64,000 bases of DNA from Methylobacterium nonmethylotrophicum (GTDB lineage Bacteria; Pseudomonadota; Alphaproteobacteria; Rhizobiales; Beijerinckiaceae), in the NCBI RefSeq assembly GCF_004745635.1, contig NZ_SRLB01000009.1, forward strand, positions 62,001 through 126,000. The letters are read 5' to 3'. Positions 1-8,358 of the stretch are shown piece by piece. The position numbers and the translations under genes were made by a program. Below the pieces are notes generated by a model. It saw only the letters and a list, made by a program, of their open reading frames with translations, was not told the DNA's origin and did not search any database. Numbering within the stretch: the first letter of the stretch is position 1; every line of letters begins with the position of its first letter.

Positions 1-288
1 TGGCCAGTATCTACCGGTATATCGACTCAAGATGATACAACTAATCGGATATTTGCTAAATGTCTGCATTAGCATGAGCGAGGGATATGATGTATCGGCG
101 ACAATTCTGACGATGTCGTTGTGGCTAATAAAGCAAATTCCATGGCCACGATTCACCAAATCGTGCGCAAATATGCGCCTGAACGCGAGTTCCTGGGTCG
201 GGTCATAGGCATCTGTAAAAACTAGACATAAAGATCTTACCTTCTCTGGCAGCTCTACCACGCATGTTTTTGGCACTGTGAGCGACAT
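1..288 (-). CDS. 5' part of unidentified AT-rich gene, cut by the left window edge
   Basis: Read on the minus strand, an ATG at 288 opens 96 codons without a stop up to base 1, so the gene continues beyond the window. The protein begins MSLTVPKTCVVELPEK and shows a mixed, globular-looking composition with no obvious signal peptide. An in-frame TAG lies about 45 bases upstream of the ATG; a TTG a few codons before the ATG is an alternative start. Base composition is far more AT-rich than the rest of the window, and codons such as TTT, ATT, AAA and TTA are common, unlike every neighbour. I do not recognise the family. The composition suggests horizontally acquired DNA. It could be a chance open frame, since AT-rich DNA carries more stops, which makes 96 open codons noticeable but not proof. 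Confidence 0.5.
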   Translation of the reverse strand, partial: MSLTVPKTCVVELPEKVRSLCLVFTDAYDPTQELAFRRIFAHDLVNRGHGICFISHNDIVRIVADTSYPSLMLMQTFSKYPISCIILSRYTGRYWP

Positions 289-1290
289 CGGCTTCCGTCT
301 CAAACTGTCATGATGTGGACTAGCCTGTAAGGCCTAGACCGTCAACATGGACACAACGCGCTGGAACAATGAATCGGGGCCATGTGGCTGGTCGACAAGT
401 TGTGCCGTGTGCAGTCAGAGGCGGACATGCGCTCGCTGTTGTCCATAAATTCCCTCCATTGCTCCGTCCGGAGACAATAGCAGGTCATTTCATGGGCCGC
501 ATTGCTGCCGTTATCGGCATCGGCCGAAGCGAGCCCGCGCCCGACGCGGCCTCCCGCGGGCGATCGCGTGTCGGACAGGGCGAACCCACCTGTCGTGCGG
601 ACCGCGCGCCGCGCCCGGCACGCCAGCGCCAGCACAGCGGGGTACAGCGCCAGTCGATCCCTCGCGCGGCGCCTGGCTTAGGCCGAGCGCCGTCAAGACC
701 TCGTCGTCCGCGTGGGCAGGCAGACGATGGGGTCCCGGTCGGCCGTCTTGGCGGGCGCGCCGCTCGTCTTGGCATCGTCGAGGTTCGACCTGCCCGCCGG
801 ACGGCTGCTTCAGGGACGCGAGACCCGTTCGCCTCCGCGCTGGCAACGGCAGAAGCCCGCCCGGCGAGGGCACTCGCCTCAAGCCGGGAGCGGGCTCCGG
901 TTGCGGGCGGGGGACCGCGGGTCAGCGGCGGCGTGGCGGTCTGCGAGGGGCCCCGAAGCCGGCTTCCGGCGTTGCGTCGGGACGGGCGTGTTCGATCGCG
1001 TGATGCGATCCTGATCACATCGCTGCTCCATGCGACGCATCACCTGTCGGCCGAGGCATCCAGCGCCGGCCCGGGGGCAGGCTCCGGCCCGGATCGGCAC
1101 GGCGCGCCGCCAGCCTCTCCCATGGTCGCCGTTGCGGCGGGGTGCCGCCGCGTCGTCCGCCGCCGGTGGGGGAGGCCGGTCGGGTCGGTTGGATCACGTG
1201 ATCCCTCCGGCATCGCGGCCGCTCCGCGGGCGACCGCCGCGCCGCCGCAGCCCGGGGCAGGCGGATCGCGCGCCGCGGCTTGCGGTCCGC
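289..1290. other. Gene-poor stretch between the foreign-looking edge and the adaptor gene
   Basis: Bases 289-480 are still relatively AT-rich, then GC content jumps to the level of the rest of the window. Several long frames exist after 480, but they overlap each other on both strands and read as Arg/Ala/Pro/Gly-rich nonsense without domain motifs, as expected in GC-rich DNA. A 14-base palindrome (ggatcacgtgatcc) lies at 1191-1204. I see no gene, tRNA or transposase here. Confidence 0.5.
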
Positions 1291-2256
1291 TCAGTTCCGG
1301 CTGCGTGCCTCGGTGCTCTCGACGGGCCGGACGGTGTCGCCCTCGCGCAGGAACGGAGCGGCCCGGACCACGACCGCGTCGGTCTCGGACAAGCCGGTGC
1401 GAACCTCGACCTCGTCCTCGGAGAAGAGCCCGATCGTGACCGGGCGCGCCTCGATGGTGCGGCCGGTGGAGACGTAGACGGCCGGGCCGTCGGGTCCGTT
1501 CACCAGGGCGGAGAACGGCACCGCGATGCCGCAGCTCTCCCCCACCGAGACCGTGCCGCGGGCGAACAGGCCGAGCCGGGTATCGCCCGCCGAGGCGAGC
1601 TGGATGCGTACCTGGCCGAGCTGCGTTGCCGGGTCGGCGACCGGCGAGACGATGCGCACCTTGCCGCTGACCGGAGCGAGGCCGATCGGCTTCACGCTCA
1701 CCGCCTGGCCGGGCGCGAGACGGCCGAGCTTCGCGAGCGGCGCCTCGGCCGCCAGTTCCATCTCGCCCTGGGCGGCGATCACGAAGAGCGGGTCCCGGCG
1801 GGCCGGCGCCTGCACGCCCACCATCGCGGTGCTGCGGCCGACGAGGCCGGAGACGGGGGCGCGCAGCGTCACCGGGCCGCCCGGCTGGCCGTCCTCGGGC
1901 GCGAGCTGCGCCAGGGCCTGCCCGGTCCGTACCTCGTCGAGGGCCTTGACGTAGACCTGGGTCACCCGCAGCCCGTCCCGGTCGGGACGGACCTGCACCT
2001 CCTGCCGCGGCACCAGCACGCCGGTCACGTCGACCCGGTCGGAGAAGCAGCGGACCTTCGTGCGGGCCACGCTCACAGCGGGGCCGGCGGGCTGGGCCGG
2101 CGCCGGATCGCCCGCCGCGGCGGCGAGCCCGGGGGCCAAGGCTGCGCAGCCCGCAAGCACCGCGTAGGCCGCGAGCCGCAGGTCGTTATCGCCGAACCGG
2201 CGGCCGCTCTTGCGAAAGCGGCCGCTCTTGCGAAACCCGCTCAGGACCCGCGGCAT
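1291..2256 (-). CDS. Efflux-type periplasmic adaptor (HlyD/RND adaptor family) without coiled-coil hairpin
   Basis: A 321-residue exported protein. The N-terminus has basic residues, a hydrophobic stretch and a lipobox-like VLAGC near residues 34-38, so it may be a lipoprotein. The body reads as a membrane-fusion protein: a beta-barrel/lipoyl segment (VDVTGVLVPRQEVQVRP), the lipoyl closing half (VTLRAPVSGLVGRS), a barrel (GKVRIVSPVADPATQ) and the membrane-proximal domain (VPFSALVNGPDGPAVYV). The two lipoyl halves are joined by only about ten residues, so the alpha-helical hairpin that normally contacts the outer-membrane channel is missing. No pump gene is adjacent within the window. The first ATG that leaves the upstream asmA-like gene free was used. 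An 18-base tandem duplication at 2201-2236 repeats RKSGRF near the start. Family assignment is fairly sure; the substrate is unknown. Confidence 0.82.
   Translation of the reverse strand: MPRVLSGFRKSGRFRKSGRRFGDNDLRLAAYAVLAGCAALAPGLAAAAGDPAPAQPAGPAVSVARTKVRCFSDRVDVTGVLVPRQEVQVRPDRDGLRVTQVYVKALDEVRTGQALAQLAPEDGQPGGPVTLRAPVSGLVGRSTAMVGVQAPARRDPLFVIAAQGEMELAAEAPLAKLGRLAPGQAVSVKPIGLAPVSGKVRIVSPVADPATQLGQVRIQLASAGDTRLGLFARGTVSVGESCGIAVPFSALVNGPDGPAVYVSTGRTIEARPVTIGLFSEDEVEVRTGLSETDAVVVRAAPFLREGDTVRPVESTEARSRN
2201..2236. repeat. 18-base direct tandem duplication inside the adaptor gene start
   Basis: Two adjacent copies of cggccgctcttgcgaaa(g/c) lie at 2201-2218 and 2219-2236 and differ only at the last base. 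The unit length is a multiple of three, so the frame is kept and the protein gains a repeated RKSGRF-like segment before its signal peptide. Confidence 0.9.
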
Positions 2257-2333
2257 CGGAAGTCTTGGTCGCGACACGTCTCGTCCGCTCCGCCTGTATG
2301 GCCGGGCCGCCCGCGGCCCGCCCCTGTTTCCCG

Positions 2334-4061
2334 TCACGGTCGCGGCCGGCCCCGGGGCGCCCCCGGCCGTCCTCCCCCGTCCGCCGGCATCAGCGCGTCG
2401 AGCAGCCCCCCGAGGCCGCCGCCGTTCCGGCCTCCCAGGAGCCCGCCGCCGACGGCGCCGAGCTCCCGCGACAGCTTTCCATCGCCCATCAGCCCCGCCA
2501 GGTCGACCTGGATCTGAGGGGCATCCCATGGACCGTTGATGAGCACCGGCAGGCTCACGTCGAGGATGCGGGGCAGGTTGCGGGCCGCCGCGCGGGTCAG
2601 GCGCGGCTCGATGCGGAAGGCGATGCGCTGCGCCGTGAGGTCGACCACGCCGCTGCCGCCCGCGGTGACGAGGGGGCCGGCGAGGGCGAGTTCCTGGGTG
2701 GCGGCCCGGCCGTCCTGAAGATCGAAGCGCAACGAGAGCCGGTCGAACGAGGTGGTGTCGGCGGAGGAGACCTGCGCCGCCATGGACTGCACCACGCCCG
2801 GGATGTCGATGCCGACGAGGCGGCCGTTCTCGACCAGGAGCGAGGCCTTGCCGGACAGGCCGCGCCGGATGCCGTCGAGGTCGCGCCCCATGCTCCGCAG
2901 GTCGAGGGACGCGCTCGCGGTGCCGTCGAGGAGGGTGAAGCCGGCAAGCCCCGACAGAAGCGGCAGGGCCCGGGCCCGCGTCAGCTCGAGCTGCAGGGCG
3001 TGGCGCGGCACGTCGCCCGCGGCGGCCGGCACCGTGGTGGCGAGGCGGCCCCGGACCTGCCCGCCCTGCAGCGCGGCCGGCGCCAGCGTCGCCTCCACGG
3101 CGCCTTCGGTGAGCCGCAGGTCGAGGTCGGCCTCGCCGAGGCGGGTCTGGCCGACCGCGAGGGAGCCCGCCCGCAGCCGCACCCGGCCGTCGAACAGGCG
3201 CAGCATCGCGACGTCCGGCACCGCGCCGGCGCCCGAGGGCGCCGCGAGGGACAGGGCGTCGAAGCCGAGGTCGAGCCGCACGAACGGCTTCTGCGCCAGG
3301 TCGACCACGACGCTGCCGCCGAAGCGGTCCGGGCCGAGGCTGCCGGCAAGGCGCGAGAGGCTCAGGGCCGGGCCCGCCAGGGCGGCATCGGCGGTGCCGG
3401 TGAGCGGCGCCCCCGCGAGCTGCGGCGCCCGGCAGGTGAAGGCGACCGCGACCGGCGCCGCTTCGCCCGGCGGGCTGGCCGCCGCGAGGGCCGGCGCGAC
3501 GGTCAGGTCGCAGGTGCCCTGCAGGCCGGCCCCCCGGCCCGCCACCGTGACGGCGTGGCCGTCGCCCCGGGGCTCCGCCGTGGCCTCGAGCGCCTCGAGC
3601 GCCGCGACGACGCGCTCGCCTTCCGTCAGCGCGAGGCTGCCGTCGCGCACGGTGATGCGCCGGGGCAGCGGCGGACGCGCCGGTGGCGGGGACCCGCCCC
3701 GCGCCGCCTCGGCCCCGCGCCACCACTGCGCCGGCCAGAGCAGGGCCGGGCGGACGAGCTCCGCCTCTTCCACCTCGCCGGCCAGGAGGCCGGACGCCGT
3801 CCCGCCGAGGCGCACGGCCTCGATCGTCAGGCGGGCCCGGCCCGCCGATCCGAGATCCGTCTCCGTCGCCAGGTCGCGCAGGGTCACGCCCAGGGGCTCA
3901 AGCGACAGCCCGGCGCCCCCCACCGTCCAGGGTCGTCCGGTCGCCGCCTCGAGACGATCGGCGGCAGCGCGCGCGACCAGGGCCTCGCCCGCGATCAGGA
4001 GAGCCGTCACGCCGGCCGCGGCGGCCGTCGCGAGGATGAGCAGGAGGTTGCGCAGTCTCAT
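2334..4061 (-). CDS. AsmA family protein
   Basis: A 575-residue protein with one N-terminal membrane helix (MRLRNLLLILATAAAAG) followed by a large beta-rich periplasmic region. The C-terminal part carries the AsmA signature: a run ending in GSGVVDLTAQRIAFRIEP, then LPVLINGPWDAPQIQVDL, where a predicted low-pass term is compared to a no-net-contribution boundary in the family. The tail is Gly/Pro/Arg-rich. AsmA-like proteins act at the inner membrane/periplasm and are linked to outer-membrane lipid transport and assembly. The ATG at 4061 begins exactly at the membrane helix; an upstream ATG at 4115 would add a Cys-rich segment unlike the family. The adaptor gene begins 77 bases downstream on the same strand and may be co-transcribed. 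Confidence 0.85.
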   Translation of the reverse strand: MRLRNLLLILATAAAAGVTALLIAGEALVARAAADRLEAATGRPWTVGGAGLSLEPLGVTLRDLATETDLGSAGRARLTIEAVRLGGTASGLLAGEVEEAELVRPALLWPAQWWRGAEAARGGSPPPARPPLPRRITVRDGSLALTEGERVVAALEALEATAEPRGDGHAVTVAGRGAGLQGTCDLTVAPALAAASPPGEAAPVAVAFTCRAPQLAGAPLTGTADAALAGPALSLSRLAGSLGPDRFGGSVVVDLAQKPFVRLDLGFDALSLAAPSGAGAVPDVAMLRLFDGRVRLRAGSLAVGQTRLGEADLDLRLTEGAVEATLAPAALQGGQVRGRLATTVPAAAGDVPRHALQLELTRARALPLLSGLAGFTLLDGTASASLDLRSMGRDLDGIRRGLSGKASLLVENGRLVGIDIPGVVQSMAAQVSSADTTSFDRLSLRFDLQDGRAATQELALAGPLVTAGGSGVVDLTAQRIAFRIEPRLTRAAARNLPRILDVSLPVLINGPWDAPQIQVDLAGLMGDGKLSRELGAVGGGLLGGRNGGGLGGLLDALMPADGGGRPGAPRGRPRP

Positions 4062-4517
4062 GTCCGGCCAGCAACCATCGAGCGCCCGCGGGCAACAGAA
4101 GACCGCAAACGTCACGCGAAATCAATCGCCGCCGCGGCTCCTCCAGTGCTTCGAATCGTGCAGTGCTTCGAATCGTGGTCGACGCGGTTCAGCCGTGAGA
4201 GCGGCGTCGAGACAGTCGGCGCTCCGTCCGGCGATCCTGCGGCGCAGCCAGAGGCTCTTGGGCGTCGGTGCGCTGCCGGGCCTCAAGCGCCGCCTGGAGA
4301 GGGGCCTCGCTTCGTCGGGGAGCCCCGGCCCTGGCGCGGGCGGGACCGATCCCCGGCAGGCTCTCCCGGACCGTCAGGCTCATCGGCAGGGCTCCCCCTC
4401 CCGGGTGACCGAGCCGGCCTCCGCTCAAACCGGAATCCGCCGTCAACCCGCGTTCGGAGCCGTGGGTCGGCACCAGTTCCGCTTTACGCCGAGCCGCCTT
4501 TCTGGCACCGCCCGGAC
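4062..4517. other. Intergenic region with a 17-base tandem duplication
   Basis: This gap separates the leftward asmA-like gene from a small rightward frame. It holds two adjacent exact copies of cagtgcttcgaatcgtg at 4144-4160 and 4161-4177. Long frames across it are low-complexity and overlap on both strands. I see no gene here; it should contain the asmA promoter. Confidence 0.5.
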
Positions 4518-4667
4518 ATGTCGCTGCGCGCCTGCCTCGTCCTCGCCCTCGTCACCGGCCTCGCGGGCCTCGGCCTGCGCCTCGCCCTGCCGGTCGCGCC
4601 GGTCGACCAGGATTATCGCGACGTGATCGCATTCTACCGTGCGATGCCGGCGGGCAGCGGGCACTAA
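4518..4667 (+). CDS. Small hypothetical protein, 49 residues
   Basis: The frame runs from ATG 4518 to TAA 4665-4667. The product starts MSLRACLVLALVTGLAGLGL, a convincing single hydrophobic helix or signal peptide, followed by a short polar tail (VDQDYRDVIAFYRAMP). No family is recognised. In favour: a clean signal-like N-terminus, and a terminator-like hairpin (4665-4692 followed by a T-rich run) starting at the stop codon. Against: no strong Shine-Dalgarno and small size. It could be a membrane microprotein or a chance frame. Confidence 0.45.
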   Translation: MSLRACLVLALVTGLAGLGLRLALPVAPVDQDYRDVIAFYRAMPAGSGH

Positions 4668-4677
4668 GCGGAACTGC

Positions 4678-4777
4678 ATGGCGCAATTCTGCTGAGGCTC
4701 TTGTTTTTACATCATTTTCGCCGCCGAACCGGTGACCACTTCGGCACCGGTCGCTCGCCACCGGCGGAATGAGGCTT
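4678..4777 (+). repeat. Dispersed 100-bp intergenic element, copy A
   Basis: This element matches copy B at 8259-8358 over 100 bases with about a dozen differences by eye. A central stretch of 43 bases (4711-4753) is identical. The core contains ccgaaccggtgaccacttcg and an accggt inverted motif. Its left side forms a terminator-like imperfect hairpin with the bases just before it, followed by a T-rich run. The core resembles a family of abundant short intergenic repeats known in Rhizobiales. Both copies lie in the same orientation just after a rightward gene. Confidence 0.85.
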
Positions 4778-4857
4778 CGTGCACCTCACACGACTCCCGC
4801 TGCGCCGAGGCCGCCACACTGAGCAAGGCCGGCGATCGGGAGTTGTGCGAGAGACGC

Positions 4858-5697
4858 TTAGCCGCCGCCGATCTCCCGTCCCGCCGCCTCCGCCAGCGCC
4901 CGGAAGCGCGCGCCGGTCAGCCCCAGGCCCCACGCCTCGTAGAGCAGCCGCCCGCCATTCGGCAGGGCGTCGAACCGGTCCTCCGGCGCCTCGCGGAAGC
5001 GCTCGAGGGCGATCGGGACGAGGTTCAGGGTTGCGGCCTGGCTGGCATGGGCGGAGAAGAGCGCGGCCTTGAAGGCGCAATCCTCCGGGTCGAGGTGCAG
5101 CGCGATCGCCCGGCGGGGAGGGTCCGTGGGCAGGAAGCTGCCGGCCTCCAGCCCGTCCGGGCCGGCATGGTAGAACGGCATCTCGATCACCGCGAGGCGC
5201 TCATGCCCCAGAAGCCGCCGGGCGCCCTGGACGGCCAGCGCCACCGCGTCGTGGTCCGGGTGGCCGCCCTCGTAGGCGTGGGTCAGCGCCACCCCGATGC
5301 CGCGCTCCGCGAACAGGGCCGCGAGGTGCCGGGCCAGCGGCGCGATGATCGCGGCCACGCCCTGGTCGGGATGCAAGAGGCCGATGCGCCGCTCGGGGGG
5401 GATCCCCGCCAGCGTCAGGGCCGCGTCGAGCTCGCCCGCCCGGGCGGCCGCGTAGGAGGCGGCATCCGGGAAGCCGCGCCGGGCCGCGTCCCGCCCGTCG
5501 CGAGGCGCGCCGTCGGTGACGTGGACCACCGTCAGCCCGGAAAGGCGCGGCAGCTGCGCGCCGCAGCCGATGCTCTCGTCGTCCGGGTGCGCCACCACGA
5601 GGGCGACTTGGTGCGCCGCCACCGGCCCGCAGGCCGGGTCGGCGAGGGCCGCGAGGAAAGCGTCAGCGGCCGGCGAGGTCGGGGCAAGGCGCGGCAT
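4858..5697 (-). CDS. PIG-L family deacetylase
   Basis: A 279-residue protein of the PIG-L/LmbE family, zinc-dependent enzymes that remove the acetyl group from N-acetylglucosaminyl-type substrates. The metal and catalytic motif AHPDDES lies at residues 36-42 and the second metal motif GGHPDHD at 144-150; both are intact. No signal peptide is seen, so it should be cytoplasmic. The start is the first ATG of the conserved part, five bases after the stop of the glycosidase gene upstream on the same strand. The two therefore form an operon, and both fit glycan or glycoconjugate metabolism. The real substrate cannot be read from sequence. Confidence 0.88.
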   Translation of the reverse strand: MPRLAPTSPAADAFLAALADPACGPVAAHQVALVVAHPDDESIGCGAQLPRLSGLTVVHVTDGAPRDGRDAARRGFPDAASYAAARAGELDAALTLAGIPPERRIGLLHPDQGVAAIIAPLARHLAALFAERGIGVALTHAYEGGHPDHDAVALAVQGARRLLGHERLAVIEMPFYHAGPDGLEAGSFLPTDPPRRAIALHLDPEDCAFKAALFSAHASQAATLNLVPIALERFREAPEDRFDALPNGGRLLYEAWGLGLTGARFRALAEAAGREIGGG

Positions 5698-5702
5698 CGG
5701 CG

Positions 5703-6677
5703 TCAGATCGCCGGCTGCGGTCCGAGGGCCGGCCCGGGCCGGATCATCCCGGCGTAGCGCCGGATCATCGCGGCGCAGAATTCCGCGAATTCCTCCTTCA
5801 CCTGCGGCGGGCTGGTGTGATGCGGGGCGATGCCCCGGTGCTCGGGGGTGAAGCAGAAGGTCACGGTCACGTCGAACTCCGCCAGGGCCTCCATCTGCCG
5901 GTCGAACCAGTCGAGGGCATCGGGCCGGAACGAATCGGCCCAGGACAGGCCGGTGCGCAAGTACGTCACGCCGAGCCGCCGCATCCAGGCCACCGCCTCG
6001 TCGAGGCGGTGATCCTGGTAGTGGAACCACTGGCACAGGCCGAGCGCCGGGGTGTGGCGGGCGAAGTGCTCCAGCGCGGGCTTGGGCGTGCCGTCCTCGC
6101 GAAGCAACCCCATGTAGAAGTGCCGGTAATAGGACGAGCCCTCCGCCTCCCGGTGCCGGGTCGTGGCGCCCCAGGCCTGCGGCAGGTCGTAGAGGCTGTA
6201 CCAGTGGATCCGCGGCGCCCGGCCGACCAGCAAGGCGGCGGTGCGGTCGACGCCGAAGACCTGCACCTCCTCGGCCCCGAAGGTCGAGACGCCGACCTCG
6301 GTGACCCAGATCGGCTTGTCCGTCACCGCCCGGATCTCCGCGAGCTTGTCCGGCCACTCGTTGATCTGCCACAGGTTCCAGTCGAGCGGGAAGCCGTGCA
6401 CCGCCACCACGTCGACGTGGTCGAGGGCGCGCCTTCCGTCGAGCAGGCGGATGAAGGACGGGTCGATCGGCGAGATGCCGCCCAGCACCGTCGGCAGGTG
6501 CGGGGCCTCCGCCTTCACGGCTCTGGCCGCGCAGTCGAGCGTGTCGGCGAACAGGGCCCAGCCCGGGTCGATCTCCGGGTCCCAGTGCGACTTGTTGTTG
6601 GGCTCGTTCCAGATCATCGCCGCTTCGATCATGCGGACCTCGGGCTCAAACAGGCAGGGGGTATGATGGCCCGTCAT
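5703..6677 (-). CDS. Clan GH-A glycosidase-like protein (beta-xylosidase type) with apparently permuted barrel
   Basis: A 324-residue protein with the two glycosidase clan A acids: IWNEPN (Glu25, expected on strand 4) and WVTEVGVST (Glu127, expected on strand 7). In ordinary members strands 1-3 come before the NEP motif. Here NEP is at residue 24. The segment that looks like strands 1-3 (RRLGVTYLRTGLSW, then FDVTVTFCFTPEHRG and EFCAAMIRRYAG) comes after strand 8 and the usual end region (RHFYMGLLREDGTPKPALEHF). This reads as a circular permutation at the strand 3/4 junction. No signal peptide. ATG 6677 was preferred to ATG 6701. It is co-directional with and five bases from the PIG-L gene, and divergent from the amidohydrolase gene. 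Fold and acids are well supported; the substrate is unknown. Confidence 0.8.
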   Translation of the reverse strand: MTGHHTPCLFEPEVRMIEAAMIWNEPNNKSHWDPEIDPGWALFADTLDCAARAVKAEAPHLPTVLGGISPIDPSFIRLLDGRRALDHVDVVAVHGFPLDWNLWQINEWPDKLAEIRAVTDKPIWVTEVGVSTFGAEEVQVFGVDRTAALLVGRAPRIHWYSLYDLPQAWGATTRHREAEGSSYYRHFYMGLLREDGTPKPALEHFARHTPALGLCQWFHYQDHRLDEAVAWMRRLGVTYLRTGLSWADSFRPDALDWFDRQMEALAEFDVTVTFCFTPEHRGIAPHHTSPPQVKEEFAEFCAAMIRRYAGMIRPGPALGPQPAI

Positions 6678-6813
6678 GGCGGCAGGGCGGGCGCGGCGCA
6701 AGCGGGGGCGGGCGGCGCGTCACTTCGGGACGCTGGCCCGGACCTCGGGCCCGGCATATCGTGACGTCACATCGACGGCGCCGCGGCGCGCGGGCCGAGT
6801 CGGGGAGGGTGCC

Positions 6814-8223
6814 ATGCTTCGCATTGGATTGCGCACGGCCAAAGGCTTTCGGGCGGAAGGGTTCTCGGCGGACGCTGTCGAGCCGGCGCGCCGCGCGCTC
6901 CTGAAGGGCGCCTGCGCCTGCGCGAGCCTGGCCTTCCTGCCCCGCGCCGCCGCGGCGCAAGTCGGCGCCGCTCCCGCCCCCGTCCGGCCGGTCCACGGCG
7001 ACCTCGACGCCGCGGCGCGGGAGGTCGAGGCGGCGATGCTCGCCTGGCGGCGCGACATCCACGCCAATCCGGAACTCGGCAACCGCGAGCGCCGTACCGC
7101 GGCCCTGGTGGCCAAGCATCTGAAGGGCCTCGGCTACGAGGTGCGGGAGGGCGTCGGCCGCACGGGCGTCGTCGCGGTGCTCAAGGGCGGAGGCAGGCCC
7201 GGGCCGGTCGTGGCGCTCCGGGCCGACATGGACGCCCTGCCGGTGCGCGAGGAGGTCGACCTGCCCTTCGCCTCGAAGGCCAAAGCCGAATGGGGCGGCC
7301 AGGAGGTCGGGGTGATGCATGCCTGCGGCCACGATTGCCACGTGGCGATCCTGATGGCGGCGGCCCAGGTCTTCTCCGCCCACCGCGACCGCCTGCCCGG
7401 CACGATCAAGCTGCTGTTCCAGCCCGCCGAGGAGGGTACGGTCGGGGAGGGCGTCTGCGGCGCCCGCCTGATGGTGGACGAGGGCGCGATGCGCGACCCG
7501 AAGCCCGACATGGTGTTCGGCCTCCACGTCTCGAGCGCGCTCCCGGTCGGCAGCATCGGCTACCGGCCCGGCGCCGCCATGGCGGGGGCGGACCGCTTCC
7601 AGATCAAGGTAACCGGGCGCCAGACCCACGGCGCGATGCCGTGGAACGGCGTCGACCCGATCGTGATCGGCTCGACCATCGTCACGACGCTGCAGACCGT
7701 GGTCAGCCGCGAGACAGACATCGCCCGCAGCCCCGCGGTGCTCAGCGTCGGCATCTTCAAGGGGGGCTTGCGCAACAACATCATCCCGGAGACGGCGGAG
7801 CTGGAGGGCACGCTCAGGACCTTCGGCGAGGCGCAGCGCGCCACCGCCAAGCGCCGGGTCACCGAGATCGCCCAGTCGATCGCGACCGGCATGAACGGCC
7901 GGGCCGAGGTGATCTGGGACGAGAACGGCTATCCGCCGCTCCAGAACGACGCGAAGCTCACCGCCCAGGCCGCCCCGACGCTGGCGCGCCTGTTCGGCGA
8001 GCACGCGCGGGTCGTCGACCCCGCCATGGCGAGCGAGGACTTTCCCTACTTTGCGCGTGAGGCGCCCGGCTTCTTCTACTTCGTCGGCATCACGGCTCCG
8101 GGCACCGATCCCGCCAAAGCCGCGCCCAACCACTCGCCGCGCTTCCGCGTCGACGAGGCCGGCCTGATGACCGGCCTGCGCGCCACCCTGCACCTCGTGG
8201 CGGACGCGACCGGGATGGCGTGA
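6814..8223 (+). CDS. Exported M20-family amidohydrolase
   Basis: A 469-residue member of the M20D/amidohydrolase family, dinuclear-metal enzymes that cleave N-acyl amino acids and similar amides. Metal-binding motifs are present: ADMDALP (137-143), HACGHDCH (169-176) and QPAEEG (203-208), then the dimerisation region (TGRQTHGAMPW) and a late AMASEDFPYF motif. The N-terminus has RRALLKGACACASLAF, a twin-arginine-like signal ending at AAAAQ, so export is likely. A GGAG lies ahead of ATG 6814. An ATG further upstream (6676) would overlap the divergent glycosidase gene start and add a poorly conserved tail. A perfect intrinsic terminator follows at 8243-8283, so the gene is probably a single transcription unit. 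Confidence 0.9.
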   Translation: MLRIGLRTAKGFRAEGFSADAVEPARRALLKGACACASLAFLPRAAAAQVGAAPAPVRPVHGDLDAAAREVEAAMLAWRRDIHANPELGNRERRTAALVAKHLKGLGYEVREGVGRTGVVAVLKGGGRPGPVVALRADMDALPVREEVDLPFASKAKAEWGGQEVGVMHACGHDCHVAILMAAAQVFSAHRDRLPGTIKLLFQPAEEGTVGEGVCGARLMVDEGAMRDPKPDMVFGLHVSSALPVGSIGYRPGAAMAGADRFQIKVTGRQTHGAMPWNGVDPIVIGSTIVTTLQTVVSRETDIARSPAVLSVGIFKGGLRNNIIPETAELEGTLRTFGEAQRATAKRRVTEIAQSIATGMNGRAEVIWDENGYPPLQNDAKLTAQAAPTLARLFGEHARVVDPAMASEDFPYFAREAPGFFYFVGITAPGTDPAKAAPNHSPRFRVDEAGLMTGLRATLHLVADATGMA

Positions 8224-8242
8224 GCCGTGTCGAGATCCAATC

Positions 8243-8283
8243 AACCAAGCAGAGTTGGATGGCGCAACTCTGCTTGGTTTTTT
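8243..8283 (+). terminator. Intrinsic terminator of the amidohydrolase gene
   Basis: A perfect 15-base-pair stem (aaccaagcagagttg paired with caactctgcttggtt) with a 7-base loop is followed directly by an unbroken T run, starting 20 bases after the stop codon at 8223. The right half of the stem belongs to repeat copy B. Confidence 0.92.
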
Positions 8284-8358
8284 GCTTTTGCATCATTTTC
8301 GCCGCCGAACCGGTGACCACTTCGGCACCGGTCGTTCGCGACCGGCGGAATGATGCTT
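8259..8358 (+). repeat. Dispersed 100-bp intergenic element, copy B
   Basis: Second copy of the element at 4678-4777, same orientation, with the 43-base core identical. Its left end forms half of the intrinsic terminator. The core has the inverted accggt motif (gaaccggtgaccacttcggc). Confidence 0.85.

Noticed and set aside
369-1439. Long plus-strand frame across the left gap into the adaptor gene
   Set aside because: Overlaps the adaptor on the other strand, shows only Arg/Pro/Ala-rich sequence and has no recognised motif.
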